A stretch of DNA of 64,000 nucleotides from Rhyacophila brunnea (GCA_022495005.1 JAGYXB010000825.1:4216001-4280000); one strand, 5' to 3'; positions 19,720 through 31,490 are shown, counted from the stretch's first letter. A program made the numbers and translations. Notes: generated by a model not told the origin, from the sequence alone.

Positions 19720-21488
19720 CTTCACGTAATCAATTTAATTGGCCAATGAATAGTTGCTATTATTTTTCTGGACTATGTATGTACATTTAAAAAAAAAGTG
19801 TAAATGTCATTATTTAAAAAAGATATTTTTGACGAACTGTACACATTTATATTTATATTGAATTAAAAATAGGAAACTTAAACATATCATTAACATTTAT
19901 AAATAGATAGTATTATATTTAAAATAATACGATAATTTTGACTGAAATCACCGCCAAAATAAACACGGCGTTTTGTTTTTGTTGTCGATTTCAATGCTAA
20001 AGTCATTTATATATCGTAATCATGACCCCCTAGCGAATGTCACGTATTAATATTTGGAACAGATTATTATCAAGGGCAATCGATTAATATTGATGAAAAA
20101 AATTTATTCGGCGTGGATTATGGAGGTCATCATTGAAAATGGCAAAAAAAAAACAAGTCGAAACTGTGCCAACCTCATGTGTCGCCCTATAAGGCTTAAT
20201 CTGCCGCCAGATCTTTGGCCGTCGGAGGCGTCTGTGATAAAATTAGCAACGGCTCTTGTTTGATACGGTAGCCAATATTCAAGGATTATTTTACCATATG
20301 AATATAATTGATTTATAATAATATAATAAATTTTTTTTTTTTTTGTTTACACATTTTTCGAGCTAGATTTGCTTTTTGAAAGTTTTGATACTCTGGTTCT
20401 ATATAGGAAACAACTAAAAATTCATTGTTTTATAATGGGACAATTTAATCTTGAACGTTAAAACACACTTTAATTGAATCTATTGCGTTACTTTATCTCG
20501 CTCGGAGCCGCTCTGACTATTTCTTGTTTTCTGTCAAAACTATCAAACTTCTAATGTCTTTTAACTCAAATAATGTAGTATATTATTATCCCTTTAATAA
20601 ATTCGTAGTGTATATTCTGTTTGTTCCGACATAATTTAAAGAATTATTAAAACTGCACAGGTTATAGACTACATTCTACCATCTTAGTTTCTTCTTCTTC
20701 TGGTGCTCCAACCGTGGGGTTCCCATACAACCATCAAACCGGTTGTATGTGTATTCGGTTATAACTCGTGAAACTTGCACAAATACATTGGTGACACCAA
20801 TTTAGTAGATTAGTGGAAAACGTGCCGAAGTTACGAAATAACACTAGGTAAAGTGGTCAAATAGCAGCAGTGGAATGGTGAGGTGAGGTGCGGACAGAGA
20901 GCGCATGCTTATATTAAAACAATAAAAAATGCACATACATTAGCTTATCATGCATAGGTAAACTATTCAGATAGCAATGGTGGAGCGGTGAGGTGAGGTA
21001 AAGGGGTTCACGTTTTCATTCAAACGTCTAATAACCTAACAACGATTCATTGTGAGTAAGTGAAGTTATCCAATAACCGCGATAGCAGCGGTGGGGTAGT
21101 AGGGTAAGGTGCGGGCAAAAGAGCAGGTTATTGCTAATGTGTCGTAAAATCAGACAACCCTTTCTGGGATTTATCATTTTTCAATTCTGTACAGGAACGT
21201 TCCTTATTGAACTATAAAAAATATTCACTGGATTTTGCTAAAATTGGCAACTCAAAAAAAAACACATTTCCCTAAAAATCTTTTTTTTGCAAAAAAGCAG
21301 TGTTTTTGAACCTTTACGTTTTGTTGAACTTTCATGGCACACCAAGCATCGACATAATAATTATATAAACAAAGTGCGCCTCACACGGTCGACCTGGATA
21401 TGGCATAAATGAAGAAATCACCGATGACACTAGAATCGTTAGCCAGTTCGCTGATTCACCGTTGTACTAAATCTAATAGACGTGTAAA
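19720..21488. other. No gene recognised; contains a diverged three-unit repeat
   Basis: Three related segments with a GG(T)GAGGTGAGGT-type core occur at about 20847-20900, 20945-21000 and 21058-21125. They are roughly 100 bases apart and each begins with GTAAA/GTTATC...ATAGCA/GC.GTGG. The remainder is AT-rich. Confidence 0.4.
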
Positions 21489-21817
21489 TGAACTGCAAAC
21501 AAATAAGAATGATTGAAAAAGTTTCTTTTTTTCTTTTGACCATGTCCGATCCTAATAGGATCATATGGGCCTCCACAGAGTGGAGGTTTGTATTAACAAA
21601 TTTTTGTTTTTATGAGAAATGGATGTTAGCCACTTGCTCAACCTATTAGGTCCATACTCCAACTCCAAACACAAATTGAAAAACAATATGTCTATTAGCC
21701 AGACCCACGATATTATAAGCTGACGCGTAAACCACTCGGCCATCGTGGACGTTGAAAAAGTTTAATTTGCACTATTTATGTTGGATCTCCACAGCCCAAA
21801 TCCACCTTTCGTCACTG
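21489..21817. mobile_element. hAT-A right-end fragment split by a SINE
   Basis: The right end reads GCACTATTTATG...CTTTCGTCACTG (to 21817). The continuation ACTGCAAACAAATAAGAATG lies left of the SINE-A insertion. Left part of the element absent. Confidence 0.7.
21525..21751 (-). mobile_element. SINE-A copy inserted into hAT-A, with 12-bp duplication
   Basis: Complement of SINE-A from the T-rich tail to the head (ending CCATCGTGG). The host sequence TTGAAAAAGTTT is duplicated exactly on both sides (21513-21524 and 21752-21763), a retrotransposition target duplication. Confidence 0.85.
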
Positions 21818-22069
21818 CTTTATTATAATAAATCAAAGCGAATTTTGCAGTATGTACTTAGTCATATAATTTCAATAAAGGGTCGGTACCGGTTTCGTCC
21901 GCTTTCCGTTCATCAAATATGGATGTATCGGGAACTGCATGAATTATCATTTTTATTAATTTATTTTAATAAATTGTTAATTTGTAGTACATATTTTTTT
22001 TTACTTTTCTGTAAAATAAAATTTTAATAAACAATTTTATATGAATATTTCAGTATTTAAAACGGCTTA

Positions 22070-22216
22070 GGCCTCTTACGCACTGTCGACTGGTCTCTGG
22101 CTCTGGTAACTGGCTGGTTGCCGCAACCACGTGTGTAAATGCCGATTTATTTTCTTATGCTTCGTAGTTGCTGTCGACCTGGTTGCCAGCAACTGGTTGA
22201 CAGTGCGTAAGGGGCC
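22070..22216. mobile_element. Palindromic MITE, Harbinger-like (TTA duplication)
   Basis: Inverted ends GGCCTCTTACGCACTGTC and GACAGTGCGTAAGGGGCC, flanked by TTA at 22067-22069 and 22217-22219. The GC-rich arms contain CTGGTTGCC/GGCAACCAG. Confidence 0.75.
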
Positions 22217-22803
22217 TTATTCTGCACTTGGATACGGTGGAACCAAATTATAAAAATAAAATACAAATTAAAAAAAATATATATAAATATGAATATATTG
22301 CACACTTTTCTTAATTAATTAATATAAGTGCACCCTTATTATGATAAAAAATATGTTTAAATATTACTGTCTGGTGTATGGATAATTTTTTTATATTAAT
22401 TAACTAATTATGTATATTGTTAGAAAATTATTTTTTTATATAAGTAATACGTAATAATATATATTGTGTTATTGTTCACCATGTTATGCCAATATAATCA
22501 ATTAGGTAATTAATTATTATATAATGTACCTAAATCAAAATATATTGAAAAAATCTTCTTTCATAGAGATGGAGTCTAGATCAGAAAATGAGGCAAAAAA
22601 AAGATTTCTGGGAATACTGTACTAATTTTTATACAACTATATTTTTTTTACTATAAAAAATGACACTTCATACGGTAATTTGCTTCAGTTAATTTATAGA
22701 CACCACGGATGGCTCCATCTGGAAGAAGATTGAACATCGTTGTAAATGATATTTGTATATTTTGATCATTTTAAGACGTGATGGTTTGATTTTTTTTGCA
22801 ATA

Positions 22804-23953
22804 CAGTATAACCTCGATAATTCGAAATCCAAGGGACCCTGAAAATTTGATTTCGAATTAGCGAAAATCGCTATAAATCGAATTTTCCGAAAAAAAAAAA
22901 AAAAATTTGTCAATTTGTATGGAGACGATGTAGTATTGAAAAATAGTGTTACGTGGTATTTACCAGTGAAAAAAGTAATTCAATGGTGAACTAGTTCGAA
23001 ATATGTGTTTTTTACACTTTGTAATTAAGCACTAATTACTGAGTAATCAGACATCCAGTTAGATAGGTACCTACCAAGAATACAAATTCTTAAATAAGAA
23101 TGTTGTTCCTTTCGAAAATCTAATCTAGATTCATACAAATTCACAGTAAAAACGGGTACCTATGTAGGTGTGTATTATATTTAAAATAAAATTCTTTAAT
23201 ATCCTATAAACAGTAATAAAAATGTCAAGTGAATTCATTAAGTCAATTAGTGAACTAGTCCTGTCAAACAAAGGGTCACTGTGTATTCATTATTGCCAGT
23301 TTAATCTAAACATTCAGTTGTTATCAACTCAAATTTTAAAGATAAGAAACTCATTGTTTATTAAAATACATATTAAAAACGTAATTCTGTCAGTTATAAA
23401 AAAATGACACAAGTTAGTTACTTAATAATTACGAAATTTCGTAAATAAATGTTTTTTTTCACTGAAAACCATTTAGTGGCCATGTGCTAAGATTACCTTG
23501 TAAAACAACATTTTTTTCACATTAATAAAATAATGGATTCTGAATTTACTTGAATGACAAGTAAATGTACCTTGATGACATCCCCTGCAATAATAATAAT
23601 AATATTGATGCTTGGATATGTCATAGTACATTAGGAGTTTTTGGGTTTTTCCACAACTTAAACTTTGGGTTTTGCCTCCCATCAGTAAATTTTCAGGTGT
23701 TTGCCTATTTAATTGCAGTCATTAAATTTATTACTTTCCAAGAAAATAAGTATTTTACTATCATTTATTTCGATTTATATGGATAAAAATGGCCTTTGGG
23801 ACCAAATTCCATTTCGAATTACGAAATAACGAAAATTTCGATTTATAACAAACTTTTTGTATGAAAAATGATTCTTGGGGGTTAAAATTGACGAAAAATT
23901 CGAAAAACGGCGAAATTCGAATTATCGTTTTTCGAATTATCGAGGTTCTACTG
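22804..23953. mobile_element. pogo/Tigger-like element without transposase
   Basis: Ends CAGTATAACCTCGATAATTC and its near complement ...ATTATCGAGGTTCTACTG, flanked by TA (22802-22803 and 23954-23955). The CAGTA.AACCTC(GATAAT) end is typical of pogo/Tigger. Subterminal repeats of TTCGAATT/TTTCGATT occur at both ends. The 1150-bp interior has only short open frames without recognisable domains. Confidence 0.8.
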
Positions 23954-24069
23954 TAATTGGAATTTAATAAATGAGAAATAGGTACTGGTTAAATTCTATT
24001 CTTCTTATGTTATGACAATGGTAAACCTTTGATGGTAAATATTGAAACAATGATATTATATGTTAATTG

Positions 24070-24284
24070 GGTACAAGTCGGTTATGGGGAAGCCAGGCGG
24101 GAACCGCGCTAATTGTCATAGCCGATTTTGGCAAAATTCATGAATTCAAGAATTAAAAACTAACCTGACCTAACCTAATCTAACTAAACCTAACCTATAT
24201 TAACCCAACCTAACAAAAATCCAGTATATTGGCTGTTTTCAAAATGTGTTTGCCGCTGGCTTCCCCATATAACCGACTTGTACC
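24070..24284. mobile_element. hAT-N MITE carrying a CCTAA telomere-like tract, copy 1
   Basis: Inverted ends GGTACAAGTCGGTTATGGGG and its complement ending CGACTTGTACC, exact 8-bp duplication GTTAATTG (24062-24069 and 24285-24292). The interior holds a degenerate (CCTAA)n run at about 24160-24215. Confidence 0.85.
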
Positions 24285-24498
24285 GTTAATTGTTTACAAC
24301 TGTACACACGGGCAATATATATTATTTGAATGCATTTAAACGACCCGAAGATGGCATGATAATTTAATAATTGGTTATTAATCTAATATTACATGATGAT
24401 TGTTTGACTCTGGGGTTTCAAGTAAGTGAAGTCCTGAAGTTTGTAGCATTCCGGTGAGTTTTTGTATTTTTATATTTTGTTCAATTGGCAAAATATTG

Positions 24499-24687
24499 GG
24501 TACAAGTCGGTTATGGGGAAGCCAGGTGGGAACCGTGCTAATCGTCATAGCCGATTTTGGCAAAATTCATTAATTCAAGAATGAAAACCTAACCTAACCT
24601 AACCCAACCCAACCTAACAAATAATCCAGTATATTGGCTATTTTCAAAATGTGTTTGCCGCTGGCTTCCCCATAACCGGCTTGTACC
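24499..24687. mobile_element. hAT-N MITE with CCTAA tract, copy 2
   Basis: Same family and orientation as the copy 200 bases upstream. Exact 8-bp duplication AAATATTG (24491-24498 and 24688-24695). (CCTAA)n-like tract at about 24586-24618. Confidence 0.87.
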
Positions 24688-25092
24688 AAATATTGTTTTA
24701 GTGGTGCCACCTGGCGGTTCAACCATAGTTATACAAGTGATGGCGACATCTTTGATTGCAGTAGTGTATTGGGGCCAGAGTACGTAGGGTTGACACTCTT
24801 AAGTTTTTCAAAACGAATAGTGATTCTAAAATTTTTAAACATTCTAATTTGAATTTTTGGAATATCAATGGATTTAGGGGATTATTAAAATAAATCAGTG
24901 CTCTGGAACTTATCTTTTTAGCACCACCACGTCACTGATATTTGCGCGGAGTCGAATGTGAGAAAGTCAAAAACAGAAAATTAGTAGAAAAACAGTACCT
25001 AATCTTATTTATTTATTTTGCACAGTAATAGTTGATATACATAGATATAGATATACCAACATAAGTTGTCCGATGTTTGAATTTGCAATTAA

Positions 25093-25934
25093 GGGGGAGA
25101 CGCATGCCAGCAGAGAACCTAGCGAAAATATACGAAGCTTGCAATTTGAGATTTTTTTTGATAATTTACAATTTCAACTGTATTATTTAATAAATATGTA
25201 TCCAAAAACATTAAAATTTTTTTTTATTTTTTTTTAAACTTAAAGATAAACTTACAATTGTAAAAAAATGTAATAAAATGTGAATTCGTTGCAGGGTCAA
25301 ATCTTATTATTGCAATTTATTTTATGCTTATAATTATCATTAAAATTTAGTTTATTAAGTTTTAGATTTTATGTGGTATAGATTTTTGACTAATTCATCG
25401 TTTTAATATTTTTTATATATATTTTAAAAAACATCGATTTTTGTAAAAATATAAATGTGTATAACTTGAAATCCTTTCTATTTATATCAACTCGAGCTTC
25501 AATATTGTGACCATGCCTAAAATAAAATTTGATATAAATAAAAAGGATTTCAAGTTATACACATTTATATATTTTTTAAAATCGATGTTTTTTTAAATAT
25601 ATATAAAAAATATTAAAACGATGAATTAGTCAAAAATCTACACCACATAAAATCTAAAACTAAACTAAATATTAATAATAAATATGGCCATAAAATATAA
25701 TGTAATAATAAGATTTGACCCTGCAACGAATTCACATTTTATTACATTTTTTTACAATTGCCAGTTTATCTTTAAATTTAAAAAAAAATAAAAAATCTTT
25801 TTAGTGTTTTCAGATGCATATTTATTAATTACTACAGTTGAAATTGTAAATTATCAAAAAAAAATCTCAAATTGCAAGCTTCGTATTTTTCCGTTAGGTG
25901 CCTCTTTTCGCCTCTGATAGTATAAACATCCCCC
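25093..25934. mobile_element. TTAA-flanked foldback element, nearly full-length palindrome
   Basis: Bounded by TTAA (25089-25092 and 25935-25938) with GGGGGA/TCCCCC termini. Two arms of about 350 bases (about 25128-25480 and 25545-25895) are inverted copies, including AAATCTCAAATTGCAAGCTT and its complement. The TTAA target suggests piggyBac mobilisation. Related partial copies occur at 32725-33701 and 34868-34932. Confidence 0.75.
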
Positions 25935-25938
25935 TTAA

Positions 25939-27370
25939 GCTCATCACCATTTAAAAAATACTGGATTATATGGCAACTGTTTATAGTGCAATCTGTGTAG
26001 ACAATTTATGGTGGTAAATTTATAATGTATTTTTTTTTATTTGTCCCTGCAAATACATATTGCATTACATTGTCAGTGACAGAAAGTTACCTCAGAATAA
26101 AATTGAGTGCAATAAGGGTGAAATTTGTGAAAAACCCCAGTGGAGGCGGTGTCGGATTTGCGAGGGATTTACGAGACATTTCTCAAAGCAGACGCTCCTG
26201 CACTGCCTTTCATTAGCTCGAAAAGTAGATCGACAGCATATTTGTTTTATATTACTATCTGGAAACTGACCATGAAGAACAAAAATATGGGCTCGCGGTA
26301 TAGGAGCGTCGCCGCTTAACCAAGCCTTTAGTGGTGTAAAGTGTGCGACCTGTTTATGTGCTCCTCGAGCGCCCCGTTCTTTATGGGTTCTGCTGTATAC
26401 GATTACATCGTATTTTAGTTGAGTGAGCATATCGCTCGAAAAATTTACGCTCACGCCGCCACCCCGCCGCCTCCTGTGGGCGTTACGCCTGAAGCTCTTT
26501 ATTATACTTATAATAAATAATGTTTTAACTATTGTGGACCAAATAAATTTTTTATAACTTCACAAAATGTTTTTGTTTCATTTGATCGATGTCAACCATA
26601 TCATTCCCATAATTTTTACTTCTCGTCAGTTCGATGGATGACACCAAGGAGATTGGATTGAGTAGGTATTATATAATATAATAAGGGAACACAGAATTAG
26701 TGGGAACTGAAATAACTAACGGGTGTGGAGTAACAGGCAACCGATCTCGAGTGTGGGATATGGGATAAACTTAAACACGTCAAGAACGCGTCATTCTAAG
26801 CTTGTCTTTTGTTCTGACAACTATTGCTCTCGGTTTATGCACTGATTCTCATTCAATATTGGTGTATTTGAAGATTTTAATACACACTATTAATTGTACG
26901 TCTATAATGTATGTTTCATTTTCGTAGAACACACATTCAAAATCTTGTGCCAAAATGTAGTGTTTTGGGGTATAGCCTATCTGAACTATATTTATTAATC
27001 TGTTCTATGAATATAATATAACACGATTTTTTTGTATTACAACTCTTGAGAGCGATTCAAGATGGTTTTTATTATTATTAATGGCACATGGTTTGGGCCC
27101 CAGTTGTCTCCAATATAGGGCCGTAGGATGTAAAGAAAAAGTGTCGATATCTGGTATTGAAATATAAGTATCGATTCGATACTTTTTTGACGGGCCTACA
27201 CCAACTCGGTTTTATCCCTACTGGAGGTCCTTTTCCGCTGAGGTTTTTTCGACTCTGATGATTGGGATGAGACTCCACAATATACTTATACATCGTGTAT
27301 AAAATGTTATTATTTTCATAGGAACGTATGTAGGTATGTAATTTTGAACCTTTCGGCCTAACTGTCGACT
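25939..27370. other. No gene recognised; includes a GC-richer block and a dispersed-repeat copy
   Basis: 26100-26480 is noticeably richer in GC and open in several frames (longest minus frame 26092-26454, 120 residues), but no domain is recognised. 26690-26845 is a diverged inverted copy of 57700-57852. Confidence 0.35.
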
Positions 27371-27374
27371 CTTG

Positions 27375-27507
27375 TAGTACAGTGCGGAATGCATTGGTCT
27401 TTCATCAGGCGGCTCCGAGTTCGATTCCGGTGAGGTCACAATATATTTATGTGGGGCGGTTCTCGTGGTGCAGTGCAGAAGGTGCTGGCCTTCCACCCGA
27501 GAGTTCT
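27375..27507 (+). mobile_element. Two truncated SINE-B heads in tandem
   Basis: The first (27375-27452) has a B-box GAGTTCGATTCCGG followed by AATATATTTATGTGG. The second (27456-27507) has GGTTCTCGTGGTGCAGTGCA and GGCCTTCCACCCGAGAGTT. Both match the SINE-B at 57477 but lack tails. Confidence 0.6.
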
Positions 27508-27691
27508 GACAACTCAATAATTCAAGTGTATTGATTTAAAAATACAATAAATCACTACCGTTAATTTTACCTGGCGGAACCGTTGGGTTCTGTAGAATAC
27601 CATTTGGGAAACGCTGCTGTAGAGCATCACAGTGCTCTTAACCTTAACGACAGGTAGGGGGCCCGGCAAACATCGTGGCCTGGTGGCCATG
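27508..27691 (+). mobile_element. hAT-D right-end fragment
   Basis: Matches the right half of the hAT-D copy at 49721: ACCATTTGGGAAACGCT, CACAGTGCT, GGTAGGGGGCCCGGCAAA, ending GGTGGCCATG at 27691. Left half missing. Confidence 0.65.
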
Positions 27692-27989
27692 GTTTTACGT
27701 GCTATAATTTTCCATTCGTCGTGAAAATTTGAAATGTGAAAAGTTTTCGCTTTCTTTTGGGTACTTCAATTCTTTGGATACATTCATCGTCAAACTTTTG
27801 TCCTGCTATGCAAATATCCTACTACGAGACGGTAAGGGGAACTACGCCTCATTTTAAGGCGCGAGATTCACACCTTCGCTTCCTTTCACTCCTGCAGCAG
27901 GCCGGTAGTGATGACATACGAATCAAGCGATACAAAGAGCTTACGACGAGGTCACGTAAGCTGATTAAAGAAATAAGAATAGGAATTAG

Positions 27990-28802
27990 CCACGGCTGAC
28001 AGGGCTCTAGCCTGTAGGCCCGGGCTCAGGAGAGACTCGGCGTGGTGGGTTCACCAGATAAGTGAGATAAATACACCACAAATTAACCCTAACAGTAAAA
28101 ATGTCGCCTGAGGAGTTAATTTACTTCAAATGTTAATGTTGAATACGGTTTTAAAACATAGTTATGCGATGCAATTTTTGATGTGTGTCGATGCTCAATA
28201 ATTCAATAATTGAAGTGAATGTACGAGTATTAAAAAATACTAAAAATCGCTAAAAAATGTAAGTACTAAATACTCTTGATTTTACCTCGAGCACCATTTG
28301 GAAAACGTTACTGTAGACTGTAGAGCGCCATACTGCCTTTCATCTAGTGACGTCCCTAGACAAAATGCCGCCCCTTGGAAGCGCCATAATGCCGCCCCAT
28401 TTTTTATACAATATTTTTTATCATCCATGATCGTGTCGTTTCTGGTCACCAAGAACGTTGGAGGGCAACGGAAGTAAACTAGACATCGCGAACACGACAC
28501 AAATATTACAGCCCTGTTTAACCTTTTATGTTAATTATTAATACATTTTGTTTCCAACCAGCGAGCTGATTTTTTTTAAAGGAAAGATATTTTCGTTATT
28601 AAGTACTCAGTTTAGGTAGCTATTTCTAGGTATATATACCAAATGATTCTCCTCGATTTGCCGCCCTTCGAGTAACTGCCGCCTCCAAGCGACGCTCAAT
28701 CTGCCTACCCCACGGGACGTCACTGCTTTAATCTTAGTGATATGTATGGGCGCCTACCAAAGAACCTGGCCTGGGGGCCCGCTTCAGGGTGTGGGGGCCA
28801 TG
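27990..28802 (+). mobile_element. hAT-D copy interrupted by hAT-B
   Basis: The left part starts inside the element (GCTGACAGGGCTCTAGCC). The right part resumes after 28733 and ends GTGGGGGCCATG at 28802. The hAT-B element at 28345-28725 sits between them. Confidence 0.75.
28345..28725. mobile_element. hAT-B element, copy 1, nested in hAT-D
   Basis: Termini (T)AGTGACGTCCC and GGGACGTCACTG. 8-bp duplication with one mismatch: CTTTCATC (28337-28344) and CTTTAATC (28726-28733). Internal ATGCCGCCCC and TTGCCGCCC blocks near the ends. No coding sequence. Confidence 0.85.
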
Positions 28803-29606
28803 TTGTTAACGCTTCTCCTTCAAAATTTCAATGAAATCATTTTATATTACAACTGAATCTAGGTAGGTACTTACTTTTGGAATAAAAATGAATTTGTGAG
28901 TATACCCCAATATTGGGGTAAGTGTAACAAACTGACTAGTGATCAAAAAACTTTAAAATGTCGTATTATAGTAAGATATACAGTGGGTTCCTTCTGTACA
29001 TATTAATTGTAATGCTTTTGAAGATCCTATGGTAAAGTTTTCAACTGTTTAAAATACACCTATTCATCATGAACCAGGTTGAAATTCATCTCATTTCACA
29101 CTTACCCCGACTCACCTTACATGTCTTGTACATTTTGATGACCTAATTTTATTCATATCGGCATAATGCTCCGTTCTCATGTAACATTAACCCCTTGATT
29201 ACACTAGCTGTCAATTCAACAAACTGATATATGGGAACATTTCTATTAATTTCTTTTACAACATTCAACAGAAAGTTGAACAACACAAATTGACAATATG
29301 TGGTAACGCGGCGTAAGGATTGACCAAAATTCATTCATGCCTGATATATTGAAGGCAATCTAATATGAACAGAAAATAAAAAAAAAAAACATTTTGGCAA
29401 AATTGTCAGTCTGGAGGTTTTAACATGAATGATGAAATTTTATTAGCTGATTGAAATAATTTGAGTTATAATAATTGAAGGTTGCTTTTAATCATAAGTA
29501 GGTAGGTAATAGGTATAATAATAATTTAGTATCCATTTGTATTCGGGGCATTGACTTTTGTGATGTTCTCTCCACATTGCAGAAGTTTTTTTTACATATA
29601 ATTTGG
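28803..29606. other. No gene recognised
   Basis: AT-rich sequence with no repeat recognised from elsewhere in the window. Confidence 0.35.
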
Positions 29607-29646
29607 GGACCTGGGACCCACGGCGTTATAGTCCAACGCTTAAGGC
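29607..29646 (-). mobile_element. SINE-A head fragment
   Basis: Complement of the SINE-A tRNA head (TGGGACCCACGGCGT, TAGTCCAACGCTTAAG). Only about 40 bases remain, abutting the dispersed repeat that follows. Confidence 0.55.
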
Positions 29647-29647
29647 T

Positions 29648-29935
29648 ATACCTCAGTTGAGGCATGGTCCAAAAAGATCGTGGCTAGACGATGCGCGGAT
29701 TGCGGGTCGCGGGTGCAAATAACGCATGCTGAACGAAATATAATTTGTCATATAAATCCAACATACGTCCATTAAATGTTCTGTTTATTGTTATATTAGT
29801 AACAATAATAATATATTCTTTGACATGTTTTCTTTTTCAAGTAAATGGGTAAGGTTTTTAGTAATCTTTACACGATTTAAGAATTAATACCCCCGTCGCC
29901 ATCACGAAACAAATTGACGTATTCCCAGCTCAACG
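29648..29935 (-). repeat. Dispersed repeat R1, copy 1 (inverted copy at 33770-34075)
   Basis: TATACCTCAGTTGAGGCATG, GATCGTGGCTAGACGATGCG, TCTTTACACGATTTAAGAAT and ACAAATTGACGT are all found in complement at 33770-34075. Probably an internally deleted DNA transposon; superfamily unknown. Confidence 0.65.
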
Positions 29936-30054
29936 TTCGCTCTCCGAATGTTCTGCTCCGAACGAAAAATTTCGGCGCGCCTATAGTTGAAAATTATTTT
30001 CCTAAATTATAAATTAGTTTCCAAATGTTAATATTTTATGACTTGTGTCATAGG

Positions 30055-30142
30055 GCCACGGAAGTAAACTAGACATCGCGTAACTATACAAAAAATACAG
30101 CCCTGTTAAGCCTTTTATGTTAATTAATACATTTTGTTTCCA
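30055..30142. mobile_element. hAT-B internal fragment
   Basis: Matches the middle of hAT-B (GGAAGTAAACTAGACATCGC, CAGCCCTGTTAAGCCTTTTA, ATACATTTTGTTTCCA). No ends. Confidence 0.6.
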
Positions 30143-30882
30143 TTGTCAATATCGAATATATCGGTATTGCTTGATTATTAAAACCGGTATTTCGGTATCG
30201 AAAAATACTGGGATACCGATTTTGAAATAAATACCGGTATTGCAATCCCTAGTTCGACTGTATTGTCGTTTACTCCTGCCTGCTAATTTTAGTGTAATAG
30301 TAAAATTAAAATTCCAGATGGCAGGATCGGAAGTCACCTAATAAATTATTACCATTATAAATATAACAGAACGGAAAAAATTCCTGGTAAAAATGATAAC
30401 AATCACACGGCAATTAATCTAGTAATTACTGTGGCATTAACTATCAAAATAAAAAGTTAATTACTAATAATTGTTAACATTGCAAGGAAACCGATGATTA
30501 CCTACCTACTAGATACCTGCAAAGTATTCCTTGTGAATAAGTAATTCGGGGATATACATTATAAATAATTACCTACGATATAGAATTGCCATAATGAATG
30601 ACCATGTTATGCAAATATTCTAAATTCTTTTTCGTGGAACCGTTTAAAAAAATATATTGTCTATGCTTTATCTTGCACGTAAACTCTTTTAAGGTTATGG
30701 CAATTAATCACCGTTTATTTATTATAGAAGTTTATAATCACCTATCAGTATTAGCGAATAGTAAGTTGTAAGGTGTAATTATGAAATGTAAGTAGGTACA
30801 TGAGTTCATTAATCGTTTCACATTTTTATGAGTGAATGTTGGCATTTCGTGGGCATGGTGTCTCTCAGGGGTGGAATACACC
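30143..30882. other. No gene recognised
   Basis: AT-rich. Short GGTATTTCGGTATCG / ATACCGGTATTGC inverted pieces at 30160-30245 may be a decayed MITE. Confidence 0.3.
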
Positions 30883-30890
30883 CGATCACC

Positions 30891-31490
30891 CAGTGACGTC
30901 CCTAGACAAAATGCCGCCCCTAGGCAGCGCTAAATTGCCGCCCCATTTTTAGACAGTATTTTTTATCATCCTTACATCACCCCAATGTTTAAGAAATGTG
31001 TTGTATGGATGCATTACTAGCAAAATATATACCACTAAATCCAATTTAAATGCCATCTCCACTTCAATAATCAATATTGTGAGTCCACGGTTTCAGATAC
31101 ATTTAAAAAAACACCTGACAACTTTCAAAACACGCAAGCTAGGTAAGTACCTATGTACCTACCTATGATTCAAATATAATTCGCAAATCTGCACGTGTCA
31201 TTGCTGGTCATCAAGGACGTGACGTCCAAGGACAACAGAAGTAAACTAGACATCGCGAAACCAACAAAAAAATACAGTCCTGTTAAACCTTGTATGTTAA
31301 TTCTTAATGCATTTTGTTTCCAACCAGTGAGCTGATTTTTTTAATCGAAGGATGCTTTCGTTATTAGGTACTAAGTTTAGGTACCTATTTCTATATAATA
31401 TACCTAATGATTTTTCTCGATTTGCCGCCCTTCAAGTAACTGCCGCCCCCAAGCGACGCTCAATCTGCCTGCCCCCACGGGACGTCACTG
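30891..31490. mobile_element. hAT-B element, copy 2 (longest)
   Basis: CAGTGACGTCCC and GGGACGTCACTG termini. 8-bp duplication with one mismatch, CGATCACC (30883-30890) and CGAACACC (31491-31498). At 600 bp it is longer than the other copies (about 380 bp), with extra sequence after the left subterminal block. Confidence 0.87.

Noticed and set aside
20847..21125. CRISPR-like spaced repeats
   Set aside because: Only three diverged units of unequal length, in a eukaryotic genome.
27736..27999. 87-residue frame with a Lys/Arg-rich end (RIKRYKELTTRSRKLIKEIR)
   Set aside because: Possible resemblance to a retrotransposon linker region is too weak, and the end runs into hAT-D sequence.
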